Notes under the pieces: model-generated
The model's input: the letters and a program-made list of their open reading frames with translations, nothing else
The model's database searches: none
What the model was told of the DNA's origin: nothing
Made by a program: the position numbers and the translations under genes
Part shown: one piece after another, positions 19,972 to 27,522 of the stretch
Numbering within the stretch: the stretch's first letter is position 1
Layout of the letters: each line of letters opens with the position of its first letter
Assembly (NCBI GenBank): GCA_937889515.1
Contig: CALAOV010000381.1
Coordinates: 1-51,426 of the forward strand
DNA from: an uncultured Myxococcales bacterium
GTDB taxonomy: Bacteria > Myxococcota_A > Polyangia > Fen-1088
DNA: 51,426 bases
Reading direction: 5' to 3'

Positions 19972-20898
19972 ATGATTCTGACCCGTCCTTCCGGAGATCC
20001 CTCCGCCGCCATCTGGATCGATCTGCTCCGGCCGACCGCCCAGGAGATCGCGCTGGTTCAGGCGGCGACCGGGCTACGGGTTCCGACCGAGAGCGAAGTG
20101 AGCGAAATCGAATCGACCAGCCGGCTGGCGTTCGAGGGTGGCGCCTTTTATCTCTCCGCGCCGCTGGTGGCCGTCGGTGACGACGGCGAGCATCAGGCCA
20201 CGCCGGTTGGATTCGTACTGTCGCCGCGCGTCCTCGTCACGATCCATTTCGTGCCGCTGGCCGCCTTCGATGTCTTCGGGGACGAGGCGACCAGGCAGGT
20301 CCCCCAGGACGCCGGGGAGGCGCTGCTGCGCATCTTCGAGCTCGTCGTCGACCGGGCGGCCGACAATCTGGAGCGCGCGGGCGCCGCGTGCGACGAGCTG
20401 TCGCGCGCCGCCTTCCGTGGTGGCGGCGCGCGCGTCAAGGTGGCGACCAAGCTGAGCGCGGCGCTGCGCCGCATCGGGGCCACCGCGGAGCAGATCTCGC
20501 GGATGCGCGACGAGCTGCTCGGCCTGGGGCGCGTCTGCGCCTACGTGATGGAGAGCGGGATCGCGGGGGCGCCCCCCGTGAACGCGACCCGGCTCAAGGC
20601 GATCCGGGCCGATATCGCGTCGCTCACCGACTACGAGGCGCACCTCTCGGGAAAGCTGCAGTTCCTGCTCGACGCCACGCTCGGTTTCATCAACATCGAG
20701 CAGAACGAGATCGTCAAGACGCTGACCATCGCCTCGGTGGTGGGGATTCCGCCGGTGCTGGTTGCCGGCATCTACGGAATGAATTTCCGCGTCATGCCCG
20801 AGCTGCGCTGGGCGCTCGGCTATCCGATGGCGCTCGGCCTCATCGTCGTGAGCGGCCTCCTGCCCCTCTGGTGGTTCAAGCGCCGCGGCTGGATGTAG
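19972..20898 (+). CDS. CorA-family divalent cation transporter
   Basis: 308 aa. A cytoplasmic N-terminal domain with long helices (about 1-235) is followed by two C-terminal membrane helices. The first ends in the family signature YGMNF and the second reads ALGLIVVSGLLPLWWFKRR. The preceding LGFINIEQNEIVKTLTIAS is the standard CorA stalk helix. It probably imports Mg2+ or Co2+ as a pentamer. A TAGAGT hexamer lies 12 nt before the ATG. A second Mg2+ transporter, MgtE, is encoded at 45978-47327. Confidence 0.9.
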   Translation: MILTRPSGDPSAAIWIDLLRPTAQEIALVQAATGLRVPTESEVSEIESTSRLAFEGGAFYLSAPLVAVGDDGEHQATPVGFVLSPRVLVTIHFVPLAAFDVFGDEATRQVPQDAGEALLRIFELVVDRAADNLERAGAACDELSRAAFRGGGARVKVATKLSAALRRIGATAEQISRMRDELLGLGRVCAYVMESGIAGAPPVNATRLKAIRADIASLTDYEAHLSGKLQFLLDATLGFINIEQNEIVKTLTIASVVGIPPVLVAGIYGMNFRVMPELRWALGYPMALGLIVVSGLLPLWWFKRRGWM

Positions 20899-20985
20899 TC
20901 CGACGTCGGCAACGCAACAAAGCCACTCCGGTGGACGAAACCACCTCGATGGCGATGCCAGCTCCGCGCTCGACGCTCTTGACAC

Positions 20986-21000
20986 GTGAACACTGTTCAC
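20986..21000. promoter_or_regulatory. Perfect palindrome gtgaacactgttcac, probable operator of the toxin-antitoxin operon
   Basis: Seven-base arms GTGAACA/TGTTCAC around one central base, with no mismatch. It lies directly downstream of a consensus TTGACA (20979-20984) and immediately upstream of GGAG (21001-21004), 12 nt before the toxin GTG. MqsA-type antitoxins repress their own operon through palindromic operators upstream of mqsR, so this position is exactly where an operator is expected. The palindrome could also be read as the start of a longer toxin (GTG at 20986). Confidence 0.65.
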
Positions 21001-21012
21001 GGAGACTTTGAG

Positions 21013-21351
21013 GTGAAGGCCAGGGCTCCGCGCTTTCCCCTCGTCCGTGTGAAGGCGCTGGTCGGAGCCGGGAGCTTCTTCGTGCAAGAGACCAAGGCCC
21101 AAGCGTTCCATGAAACTTACCGCCAGGCCGCGCTGGCGGTGCGTGAGGTGTGTGCCCAGCTCACGGAGCGGCAGTTCGCTAGGACCGGGTCGCTGACCTG
21201 GGACGAAGCCGATGTCTACGGTGTTCGTTACCAGCAGCGAGGCTGGTATCTCAAGCTCACTATCGACGAGACAATTCCGGAAGTGGCGATCATCTCGTTC
21301 CATCCCCTGGAGCGTCCTCTGCGGACCAACGCCGGAGTGACGAAGCCATGA
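21013..21351 (+). CDS. MqsR-like toxin (type II toxin-antitoxin)
   Basis: 112 aa. The pattern matches MqsR mRNA interferases: PRFPLVRVKALVGAGSFF aligns with the N-terminal helix of E. coli MqsR, and the C-terminal LTWDEADVYGVRYQQRGWYLKL ... VAIISFHPLERP matches its WQDVYRP...YLKI...LIVSFK end. The toxin is expected to cleave mRNA. GTG 21013 is preceded at 8 nt by GGAG and starts just after the palindrome, so it is preferred to GTG 20986, which lies inside the palindrome. The stop overlaps the antitoxin ATG (ATGA at 21348-21351), and the toxin-first order is that of mqsRA. Confidence 0.75.
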   Translation: MKARAPRFPLVRVKALVGAGSFFVQETKAQAFHETYRQAALAVREVCAQLTERQFARTGSLTWDEADVYGVRYQQRGWYLKLTIDETIPEVAIISFHPLERPLRTNAGVTKP

Positions 21352-21791
21352 AAACTGCGAAACGTCGATGCGGCAAGTGCGGGCAGCGCGAGGTGTCTGC
21401 CGAAGCGGTATCCGGCAGGATTGCGACGTATAGGCGAATGAGGCTGGAGATCCCCGCGGGCGTCAAGATCCCGACCTGTGGAAACTGTGGCGCACGCTGG
21501 TTTGACGAAGCGACGGCCGCGACGCTCGACGAAGCCCTCGAACCAATCTACCAACGGACCCTCCGAAATCGCCTACAAGACGACCTCGGCATCCTGCAAG
21601 GCCGTGGCCTGACCGAAGCGCGCATCGAGGAAGCGCTCGGTGTGTCGCGGGGCTACCTGTCGCGCCTGCGCTCGGGGAGCCGCACGCCCAGCCGCGAGCT
21701 GGTGGTGGCAGTGGCCTACATGGCGAAGGACAAGGCCGACCCTCCGTTCGCCGAAACCATCTTTCCCGGAGGCCGCCGTGCCGCGGGCTAG
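21348..21791 (+). CDS. MqsA-like antitoxin with YgiT-type zinc finger and HTH
   Basis: 147 aa. The N-terminal half has two CxxC pairs, RRCGKCGQ (Cys 8 and 11) and PTCGNCGARWF (about 43 and 46), forming the zinc-binding domain that neutralises the toxin in MqsA. The C-terminal half is an Xre-like helix-turn-helix (LTEARIEEALGVSRGYLSRLRSGSRTPSRELV), predicted to bind the palindrome at 20986-21000. Its end overlaps the next gene by 14 bp. Slightly longer than E. coli MqsA (131 aa). Confidence 0.75.
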   Translation: MKTAKRRCGKCGQREVSAEAVSGRIATYRRMRLEIPAGVKIPTCGNCGARWFDEATAATLDEALEPIYQRTLRNRLQDDLGILQGRGLTEARIEEALGVSRGYLSRLRSGSRTPSRELVVAVAYMAKDKADPPFAETIFPGGRRAAG

Positions 21792-22194
21792 GCTCGCTGG
21801 ACGTGGCGGCCGGACATCGCGACCGGACCGTTCGGACACGGACGACGAACCGATCTCTCCAAAGCTCGCGCGCGAGCTGGCGCGCCAAATCAAAGAAATT
21901 CGCGATCCAACCCGCTACGTGATCGTCTCGGCCTTTACCCGCCGTTTCTTGCTCTACTACGACGTCCGGGACGACTCATATCCGATGAACAATCTCGAGA
22001 GCGCAACGTTGTTCAAGCGGCGGAGCGTCGCCGAGGCTGTCATGTCCGTTCTCGGCGACCACCATGTCATCATGACCGTGCGACTCGGGAAGAACGGCGC
22101 CATCAAGCGTGTCACCCCGCTCGGCCGGCTCGTGGTTCGCGCGACCCGAAGATCGCCGGCCGAGTGCTCAGATCAGAGAGCTCGTTGGTTGTGA
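21778..22194 (+). CDS. Uncharacterised protein coupled to the MqsRA-like pair
   Basis: 138 aa from GTG 21778, inside the end of the antitoxin gene, so probably translated by coupling. After a basic unstructured N-terminus (about 1-25) there is a compact alpha/beta pattern: helix SPKLARELARQIKEIRDP, strands RYVIVSAFTRRFLLYYDV, a loop with SYPMNNLESATLFKRR, helix VAEAVMSVLG, and final strands HHVIMTVRLGKNGAIKRVTPL. I recognise no family. It is not a SecB-like chaperone as in MqsRAC systems. Composition fits the TA pair rather than the flanking chromosome. It may be a third TA component, an accessory regulator, or an unrelated passenger. Confidence 0.6.
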   Translation: MPRARLAGRGGRTSRPDRSDTDDEPISPKLARELARQIKEIRDPTRYVIVSAFTRRFLLYYDVRDDSYPMNNLESATLFKRRSVAEAVMSVLGDHHVIMTVRLGKNGAIKRVTPLGRLVVRATRRSPAECSDQRARWL

Positions 22195-22362
22195 TTTGCC
22201 GAGATCTTGCCGGCGCGGATGGCGGTTCTGACCTTGAGCCCGGATGCTCGCTGGTGACGGACCTGTCGCTTTGCTTCCATGACGCTTTCCCTTGGCAGAA
22301 CGACCGGGTCGGAAATAATTCCGTCAGTCGAGTGGGCGCCACGGCTAGGTCCGCCGGCGCGG

Positions 22363-22905
22363 TCAGGCGCTCGACGTCGGCTCGCGCTTCGGCTTGAGCT
22401 TTTCGAAGGCGGCGGCGCGCGCGTCCGGGTCCGGGTCTCGGAGCTGCCGGATCAGGTCGTCGCGCTCGATCCGATCGGGGCTGCGCCGCTCAGCGGCTGT
22501 GGTGCGCGTTCGGATGGCGCGCGCCTCGCTCGCCATCGGGTGGACGTCGTGGGCGAGCCAAAATCGGTAGACGCGCTCGGCCCGCGAGATGGAGATGCCG
22601 GTGTCGGCCACCAGATCGACCACGGAGCGGGTCCGTGCCCGCAGGTGGGCGATGAGGGCGGCGTCCGACCACCGGCCCTGGATCGGGGCGGTGCCGCCGA
22701 CTTCGGCGGCGTCCCGCAATGCCAGGACCTGACTGCGCGGATACCAGGCCGAGCCCATGACGCCGCGGATTGCCCGAAGGCGGCCGGCCTTCTCGAGCTG
22801 GCGGATCTTGAACTCGCTGGAAAAGCCGAGCAGGGCTGCCGCCGCGCGACGGGACAAGTAGCCCTCGTATCCTGATGGAGGACTGATTATTCTATCCGAA
22901 GCCAT
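22363..22905 (-). CDS. Probable DNA-binding regulator with two helix-turn-helix segments
   Basis: 180 aa from ATG 22905 (MASDRIISP). The N-terminal part is a MerR/excisionase-like winged helix: GYLSRRAAAALLGFSSEFKI, then RQLEKAGRLRAIRG and WYPRSQVLALRD. A second helical segment (SDAALIAHLRARTRSVVDL ... ISISRAERVYRFWLAHD) may be another HTH. The C-terminal 50 residues are charged and helical (RIERDDLIRQLRDPDPDARAAAFEKL). An upstream ATG at 22926 is only 2 nt from a TATAAT box (22934-22929), so it cannot have a leader and the inner ATG is preferred. It diverges from the megaenzyme gene across an AT-rich region and may regulate it. Confidence 0.65.
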   Translation of the reverse strand: MASDRIISPPSGYEGYLSRRAAAALLGFSSEFKIRQLEKAGRLRAIRGVMGSAWYPRSQVLALRDAAEVGGTAPIQGRWSDAALIAHLRARTRSVVDLVADTGISISRAERVYRFWLAHDVHPMASEARAIRTRTTAAERRSPDRIERDDLIRQLRDPDPDARAAAFEKLKPKREPTSSA

Positions 22906-22924
22906 TTTCAGAGGGACAGCAAAC

Positions 22925-22967
22925 ATTGATTATATTTATATCAGGCTTATCAATCAATATTTAATCA
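22925..22967. promoter_or_regulatory. AT-rich divergent promoter region with TGATTA/TAATCA repeats
   Basis: This stretch is mostly A and T in a window that is otherwise strongly GC-rich. It holds TATAAT for the minus-strand regulator gene (22934-22929), the inverted pair TGATTA (22927-22932) and TAATCA (22962-22967), a second pair ATTGAT (22925-22930) and ATCAAT (22949-22954), and tandem atcaatcaat. These repeated half-sites are candidate binding sites for the adjacent HTH protein. The megaenzyme ATG is 80 bp further on, with TAGAAA 11 nt before it. Confidence 0.5.
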
Positions 22968-23046
22968 GACTTAGTTCGATAAAGCGCGGCCCTGGCGCCG
23001 CCAAGGTGGCAAGTTCGGTCCCGCCGGGATAGAAACGCCGGGCGCA

Positions 23047-26000
23047 ATGGAGCTTCCGAAGTCGGTCGCCGGTAAACCAGCCGCCCCCTGGTCGGCGTCC
23101 GAGGCCCTTCGTGGCCGAAACCTGTTCGTTCTCGGGAGCACCGGCTTCGTCGGCAAGGTGCTGCTCAGCATGCTGCTCGACCGCTATCCCGATATCGGCC
23201 GCGCCTACGTGATGGTGCGACGTGGCTCGGGCACCGACAGCGAGGCCCGTTTCTGGCAGAGCGTGGTGACCTCTCCCGCCTTCGATCCGCTGCGCGACAG
23301 ATACGGCGGGCAGGACGGGCTGGCGGCGGTGTTGCGCCAAAAGGTTGTGGTGGTCGACGGCGACATCACCGAGCCGAACCTGGGGCTGTCCGAATCCGAG
23401 GCCCAGAAGATCGCCCAGGACATCGACGTTCTCATCAATTCGTCGGGGCGGGTCACCTTCAACCCGCCGCTCGAGTCGGCACTACGAACCAACGTCGAGG
23501 GGACCAAGAACGTCATCGCCTTCGCCAAGCGGATGAAGCGGCCTGCGCTCGTCCACACCAGCACCTGCTTCGTGGCGGGGAACCGCTCGGGCGAGGGGTG
23601 GGAAGACGAGGAGCTGGACGGCTACTTCCCGAAGCGGGCGGAGCTCACCGGCACACACTTTTCGGTCGAGCAGGAGATGGCCGACAACGCGCTGGGCGCG
23701 GCGCGGATTCGCCAGCTGGCCGACGACGCGCAGGTGCTGGCGGGGTTGCGCCAGGAGGCGCGCCTGCGCATGCGGGAGGAGAACCGCGATCCCGACGACG
23801 AGGCCGCACTGAAGCTGGCGGTGGCGCGGGCGCGCAAGGAGTGGATCCGCTCGGAGATGACCAAGCAGGGCGTCGAGCGCGCGGCGGCCTGGGGCTGGCC
23901 CAACATCTACACCTACACCAAGAGCATGGGCGACCAGCTGGTGGCCCGCGAGACCGGCATCGTGCGCGCGATCGTGCGGCCCGCCATCGTCGAGAGCGCG
24001 GTGGCCTATCCGTTTCGAGGGTGGAACGAAGGCTTCACCACCTCGGCGCCGCTGGTCTACCTGGCGCTCAAGGGACAGAACGTCCTGCCCGTGTCGTCGA
24101 AGCTGATCCTCGACGTGGTGCCGGTCGATCACGTGGTGGCGGCGATGCTGATGGTGGCCGCGCAGGCGATCGTCGAGCAGCCCAAGCTGGTGTTTCAGCT
24201 CTCGAGCGGCGATCTCAATCCGATGCGCATGGACCGGGTCACCACGCTCACGGGCCTGTACAAGCGCCAGCGGTTCCGCGACAAGGAGACCGGCAACCGC
24301 TTCGTCAACGAGCTGGCGGCGCGGATGGAGTTCCGGCCGGTCAGCGAAGAGCACTTCGATCGCTATTCGATCCCCACCGTCCAGCGCGCCGCCAAGCAGA
24401 TCTCGAAGACGCTCGGTCGGATTCGTCCCCGCTGGGGCGCCGGGCGCTTTACCGCGGTGGTCGATCGGATCATCAAGGGGTTCGACGAGGTCGACCGGGT
24501 CACCACCGAGGCCGCCGAGAACATCGAGCTCTTCCGGCCGTTCATCTTCGAGAACGCCTACGTCTTCCGCGCCGACAACATCCGGGCGCTGCGTGATCGG
24601 CTGGCGCCCGAGGACCAGGCGCGCCTGCACTGGGGCCCCGAGAAGCTGGATCAGTACGACTACTGGATGAACATCCACTTCCCCGGCCTGGCGCGCTGGG
24701 TGCTCCCGGAGCTGGACGAGACCTACGCGCCCCGGCCCAAGCAAGTCTACAGCTACCACGACCTCCTCGAGCTGTTCGACACCACCACCAAGCTGCATGG
24801 GCCGCGCGTCGCGCTGCGCATCGAACGCGGCAAGCGCGAGCAGATCTACACCTACGCCGATCTGCGGGAGCTGGCCGGGCGGCTGGGCGTGTTCCTGCTG
24901 GGCGCGGGCGTCGCGGCGGGCGAGCGGGTGATTCTCTGCGCGAAGAACGCGCCCGAGTGGTCGATGGCCTACTTCGGCGTGCTCAAGGCGGGCGGAACGG
25001 TGGTGCCGGTCGACCACGAATTGAAGGTGGCGGAGCTGGTCAACGTCGCGCGCGCGTCGTCGGCGGTCGGTCTGCTGCTGGGCGACGAGCTCGTCGACAA
25101 GCACGGCGAGACGCTGGCCCGCGCGCTGGCGGAGGCCGGCCTTCCCACCAAGATCTGGCCGTTTGCCGAGGCGTTCGCGCTTCCCGACCTGGCGGTCGAG
25201 CGTGAGCGGGGCGCGACGCTTGCCCGGCGCAACAGCCCCGACGCGCTCGCGTCGCTGATCTTCACCTCGGGGACGACGGGGAATCCCAAGGGGGTGATGC
25301 TCACGCACCGGAACTTCACCTTCATGGTGTCGGAGCTGTCGAAGATCTTCGAGTTCGGCGTCAACGACGGCATGCTCTCGCTGCTGCCGCTCCACCACGC
25401 GTTCGAGTTCGCCACCGGCCTGTTGGTCCCGCTGGCGCACGGGGCGCAAGTGACCTACCTGTCCGAGCTGACCGGCGACGCGATCTCGTCGACACTCAAG
25501 CAAGGCAGAGTCACCGCCATCGTCGGCGTCCCCGCGCTGTGGGATCTCCTGCGCCGGCGGCTCTTCCAGCGCTTCGCGGACAAATCGCCGCTGCTCGAGG
25601 GGTTCGTCAAGGTGCTGGCGGCGGCGAACTACGAGCTGCGCTCGCGCACGGGGGTCGATCTCGGCATCCTGATCTTCCTGCCGGTGCACGAGGGGTTCGG
25701 CGGGCGGATTCGCTATCTCATCAGCGGCGGCTCGGCGCTCCCCGCCGATGTCATGAAGGCCTTCTACGGCATGGGCTTCAATTTCTTCGAAGGCTACGGC
25801 CTCACCGAGACGGCGCCGGTATTGACGGTCACCTCACCCAAAGAAAAGCCGCTCGCCGGCTCGGTCGGACGGCCATTGCCCGGCATCGAGGTCCAGATCG
25901 CGGAGCCCGACGGGACCACCGGCGTGGGCGAGGTGATCGCCCGCGGCCGCAACGTGATGGCCGGGTACTGGGAAAATCCGGAGGCCACCGCCGACGCCAT

Positions 26001-27522
26001 AAGAGACGGCTGGTTTCACACCGGCGATCTCGGCAGATTCGACGAAGGCGGCAATCTCTTCCTGGTGGGCCGATCGAAGGACGTGATCGTCGACGCCAAC
26101 GGCAAGAACGTCTATCCCGACGAGGTCGAGGATCTCTACGGCGGAAGCCCGTTCATCAGGGAGCTGTCGGTGGTCGGTGTCCCCGACGGCTCCGGCGAGC
26201 AGGTGGTCTGCGCGGTGGTCCCGGATCTCGAGCACGATCCGTCGTTGTCGCGTGCGGAGGTCGAGGCCAAGATCGAGGAGCACTTCCGCAAGATCTCGGC
26301 CGAACTGGCGATCTGGAAACGGGTGCGCGGCGTGCACTTCTGGGAAGGTGATCTGCCCAAGAGCGCCAAGCGTTCGGTCAAACGCCGCGAGGTCTCCGCC
26401 GAGATCGCGCGGCAGCGCCGCAAGAGCGAGGAGACCAAGGGGGCGCTCGCGGTGGTCTCGGGCGATCGGGGCCAGGTGACCTGGCTCCTCGAGACGATCG
26501 CGACGGTCTCGGGCCGCCGGCGCGCGGACGTGCAGCTGGGCAGCCGGTTCGGCGAGCTGGGCTTCGACAGCCTCATGTACGCCGAGCTTTCGAGCGCGCT
26601 CGAGAATGCCGGCGCGACGCTGCCCGACAGCGTCGATGTCACCACCATCGGCACCGTCGCCGAGCTGCACGAGCTGCTGTCGCGGGGGCCGGTGGCGGCG
26701 GCGCGCGAGCGGGCGGCGCGCGACGGCGCGGTCGCCGACGATTCCGACATCCACGTCCCGTCGGCGGTCTCGGCGGCCGGCAAGCGCGGCCTGGCCCTCG
26801 CGCAACGGCTTTTCTACGAGCGGGTCCTCGAGACCCACGTCAAAGGCGAAGGTCACATCCCCCGCCACACCAGCTTCATCGTGGCCGCCAACCACTGCTC
26901 GCACCTCGACATGGGGGCGATCAAGGTGGCGCTGGGCGACGCCGGCAAGGACCTCGCGTCGATGGCGGCCGCGGACTACTTTTTCCGTGGGCGCTACCGG
27001 CGGGCCTACTTCAAGCACTTCACCAACCTGGTCCCCATGGAGCGGAGCGGATCGATCCGCAAGTCGATGGACACCACGCACGAGGTGCTCCGCCGCGGCC
27101 GCAGCATGGTGGTGTTCCCGGAGGGGACCCGGTCGGTGAGCGGAGAGCTGGCCGATTTTCTCCCCAGCCTCGGTTACCTGGCGCTGCGCGCGGAGGTCGG
27201 CATTCTCCCGGCGCACATCGCGGGGAGCTTCGAGGCGCTCCCCAAGGGGGCGGCGCTGCCCCGCGCGCGGGAGCTCACCGTGTCGTTCGGTCCCTTCCTT
27301 CCGTCGGACTGGTTGGTCGCGTTCACCAAGGGGCTGTCGGCGCAGGAGGGCTGGCGCCTCTGCGCCGCCTTCGCCCAGCGCGCGGTGGAGAACCTGCGCG
27401 ACGGCGTGCCGACCGCGCTCGATGCGTACGCGGCGCGCGCCGCCTGGGACGGCCGCGCCCTCGGCCCGATCGCCGTTCGCGCGCGCGCCCCGCGCCGGCG
27501 GGTGCTCCGGTCGATGCCATGA
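23047..27522 (+). CDS. ElbD-like multidomain lipid synthase: fatty acyl reductase, AMP ligase, ACP, PlsC acyltransferase
   Basis: 1491 aa with four domains. (1) About 20-520: fatty acyl-CoA/ACP reductase with Rossmann motif LGSTGFVGK (about 29-37) and YTYTK (Tyr288/Lys292). (2) About 580-1130: acyl-AMP ligase with TSGTTGNPKG (about 741-750), YGLTE (917-921) and HTGDLG (about 991). (3) About 1145-1230: acyl carrier domain with LGFDSL, phosphopantetheine Ser1175. (4) About 1260-1450: PlsC/AGPAT with H1283-X4-D1288 and FPEGTRS (1357-1363). All catalytic motifs look intact. The arrangement recalls ElbD of Myxococcus xanthus, needed for ether lipids, as I remember that protein. Logic: activate a fatty acid, load it on ACP, acylate glycerol-phosphate, reduce an acyl group. 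It overlaps the SDR gene by ATGA. Confidence 0.85.
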   Translation: MELPKSVAGKPAAPWSASEALRGRNLFVLGSTGFVGKVLLSMLLDRYPDIGRAYVMVRRGSGTDSEARFWQSVVTSPAFDPLRDRYGGQDGLAAVLRQKVVVVDGDITEPNLGLSESEAQKIAQDIDVLINSSGRVTFNPPLESALRTNVEGTKNVIAFAKRMKRPALVHTSTCFVAGNRSGEGWEDEELDGYFPKRAELTGTHFSVEQEMADNALGAARIRQLADDAQVLAGLRQEARLRMREENRDPDDEAALKLAVARARKEWIRSEMTKQGVERAAAWGWPNIYTYTKSMGDQLVARETGIVRAIVRPAIVESAVAYPFRGWNEGFTTSAPLVYLALKGQNVLPVSSKLILDVVPVDHVVAAMLMVAAQAIVEQPKLVFQLSSGDLNPMRMDRVTTLTGLYKRQRFRDKETGNRFVNELAARMEFRPVSEEHFDRYSIPTVQRAAKQISKTLGRIRPRWGAGRFTAVVDRIIKGFDEVDRVTTEAAENIELFRPFIFENAYVFRADNIRALRDRLAPEDQARLHWGPEKLDQYDYWMNIHFPGLARWVLPELDETYAPRPKQVYSYHDLLELFDTTTKLHGPRVALRIERGKREQIYTYADLRELAGRLGVFLLGAGVAAGERVILCAKNAPEWSMAYFGVLKAGGTVVPVDHELKVAELVNVARASSAVGLLLGDELVDKHGETLARALAEAGLPTKIWPFAEAFALPDLAVERERGATLARRNSPDALASLIFTSGTTGNPKGVMLTHRNFTFMVSELSKIFEFGVNDGMLSLLPLHHAFEFATGLLVPLAHGAQVTYLSELTGDAISSTLKQGRVTAIVGVPALWDLLRRRLFQRFADKSPLLEGFVKVLAAANYELRSRTGVDLGILIFLPVHEGFGGRIRYLISGGSALPADVMKAFYGMGFNFFEGYGLTETAPVLTVTSPKEKPLAGSVGRPLPGIEVQIAEPDGTTGVGEVIARGRNVMAGYWENPEATADAIRDGWFHTGDLGRFDEGGNLFLVGRSKDVIVDANGKNVYPDEVEDLYGGSPFIRELSVVGVPDGSGEQVVCAVVPDLEHDPSLSRAEVEAKIEEHFRKISAELAIWKRVRGVHFWEGDLPKSAKRSVKRREVSAEIARQRRKSEETKGALAVVSGDRGQVTWLLETIATVSGRRRADVQLGSRFGELGFDSLMYAELSSALENAGATLPDSVDVTTIGTVAELHELLSRGPVAAARERAARDGAVADDSDIHVPSAVSAAGKRGLALAQRLFYERVLETHVKGEGHIPRHTSFIVAANHCSHLDMGAIKVALGDAGKDLASMAAADYFFRGRYRRAYFKHFTNLVPMERSGSIRKSMDTTHEVLRRGRSMVVFPEGTRSVSGELADFLPSLGYLALRAEVGILPAHIAGSFEALPKGAALPRARELTVSFGPFLPSDWLVAFTKGLSAQEGWRLCAAFAQRAVENLRDGVPTALDAYAARAAWDGRALGPIAVRARAPRRRVLRSMP

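Noticed and set aside
20986-21012. Longer MqsR-like toxin starting at GTG 20986
   Set aside because: That GTG is the left arm of the palindromic operator, and GTG 21013 has a GGAG at good spacing.
22906-22926. HTH regulator starting at ATG 22926
   Set aside because: Only 2 nt separate this ATG from the TATAAT box, too close even for a leaderless mRNA; ATG 22905 fits better.
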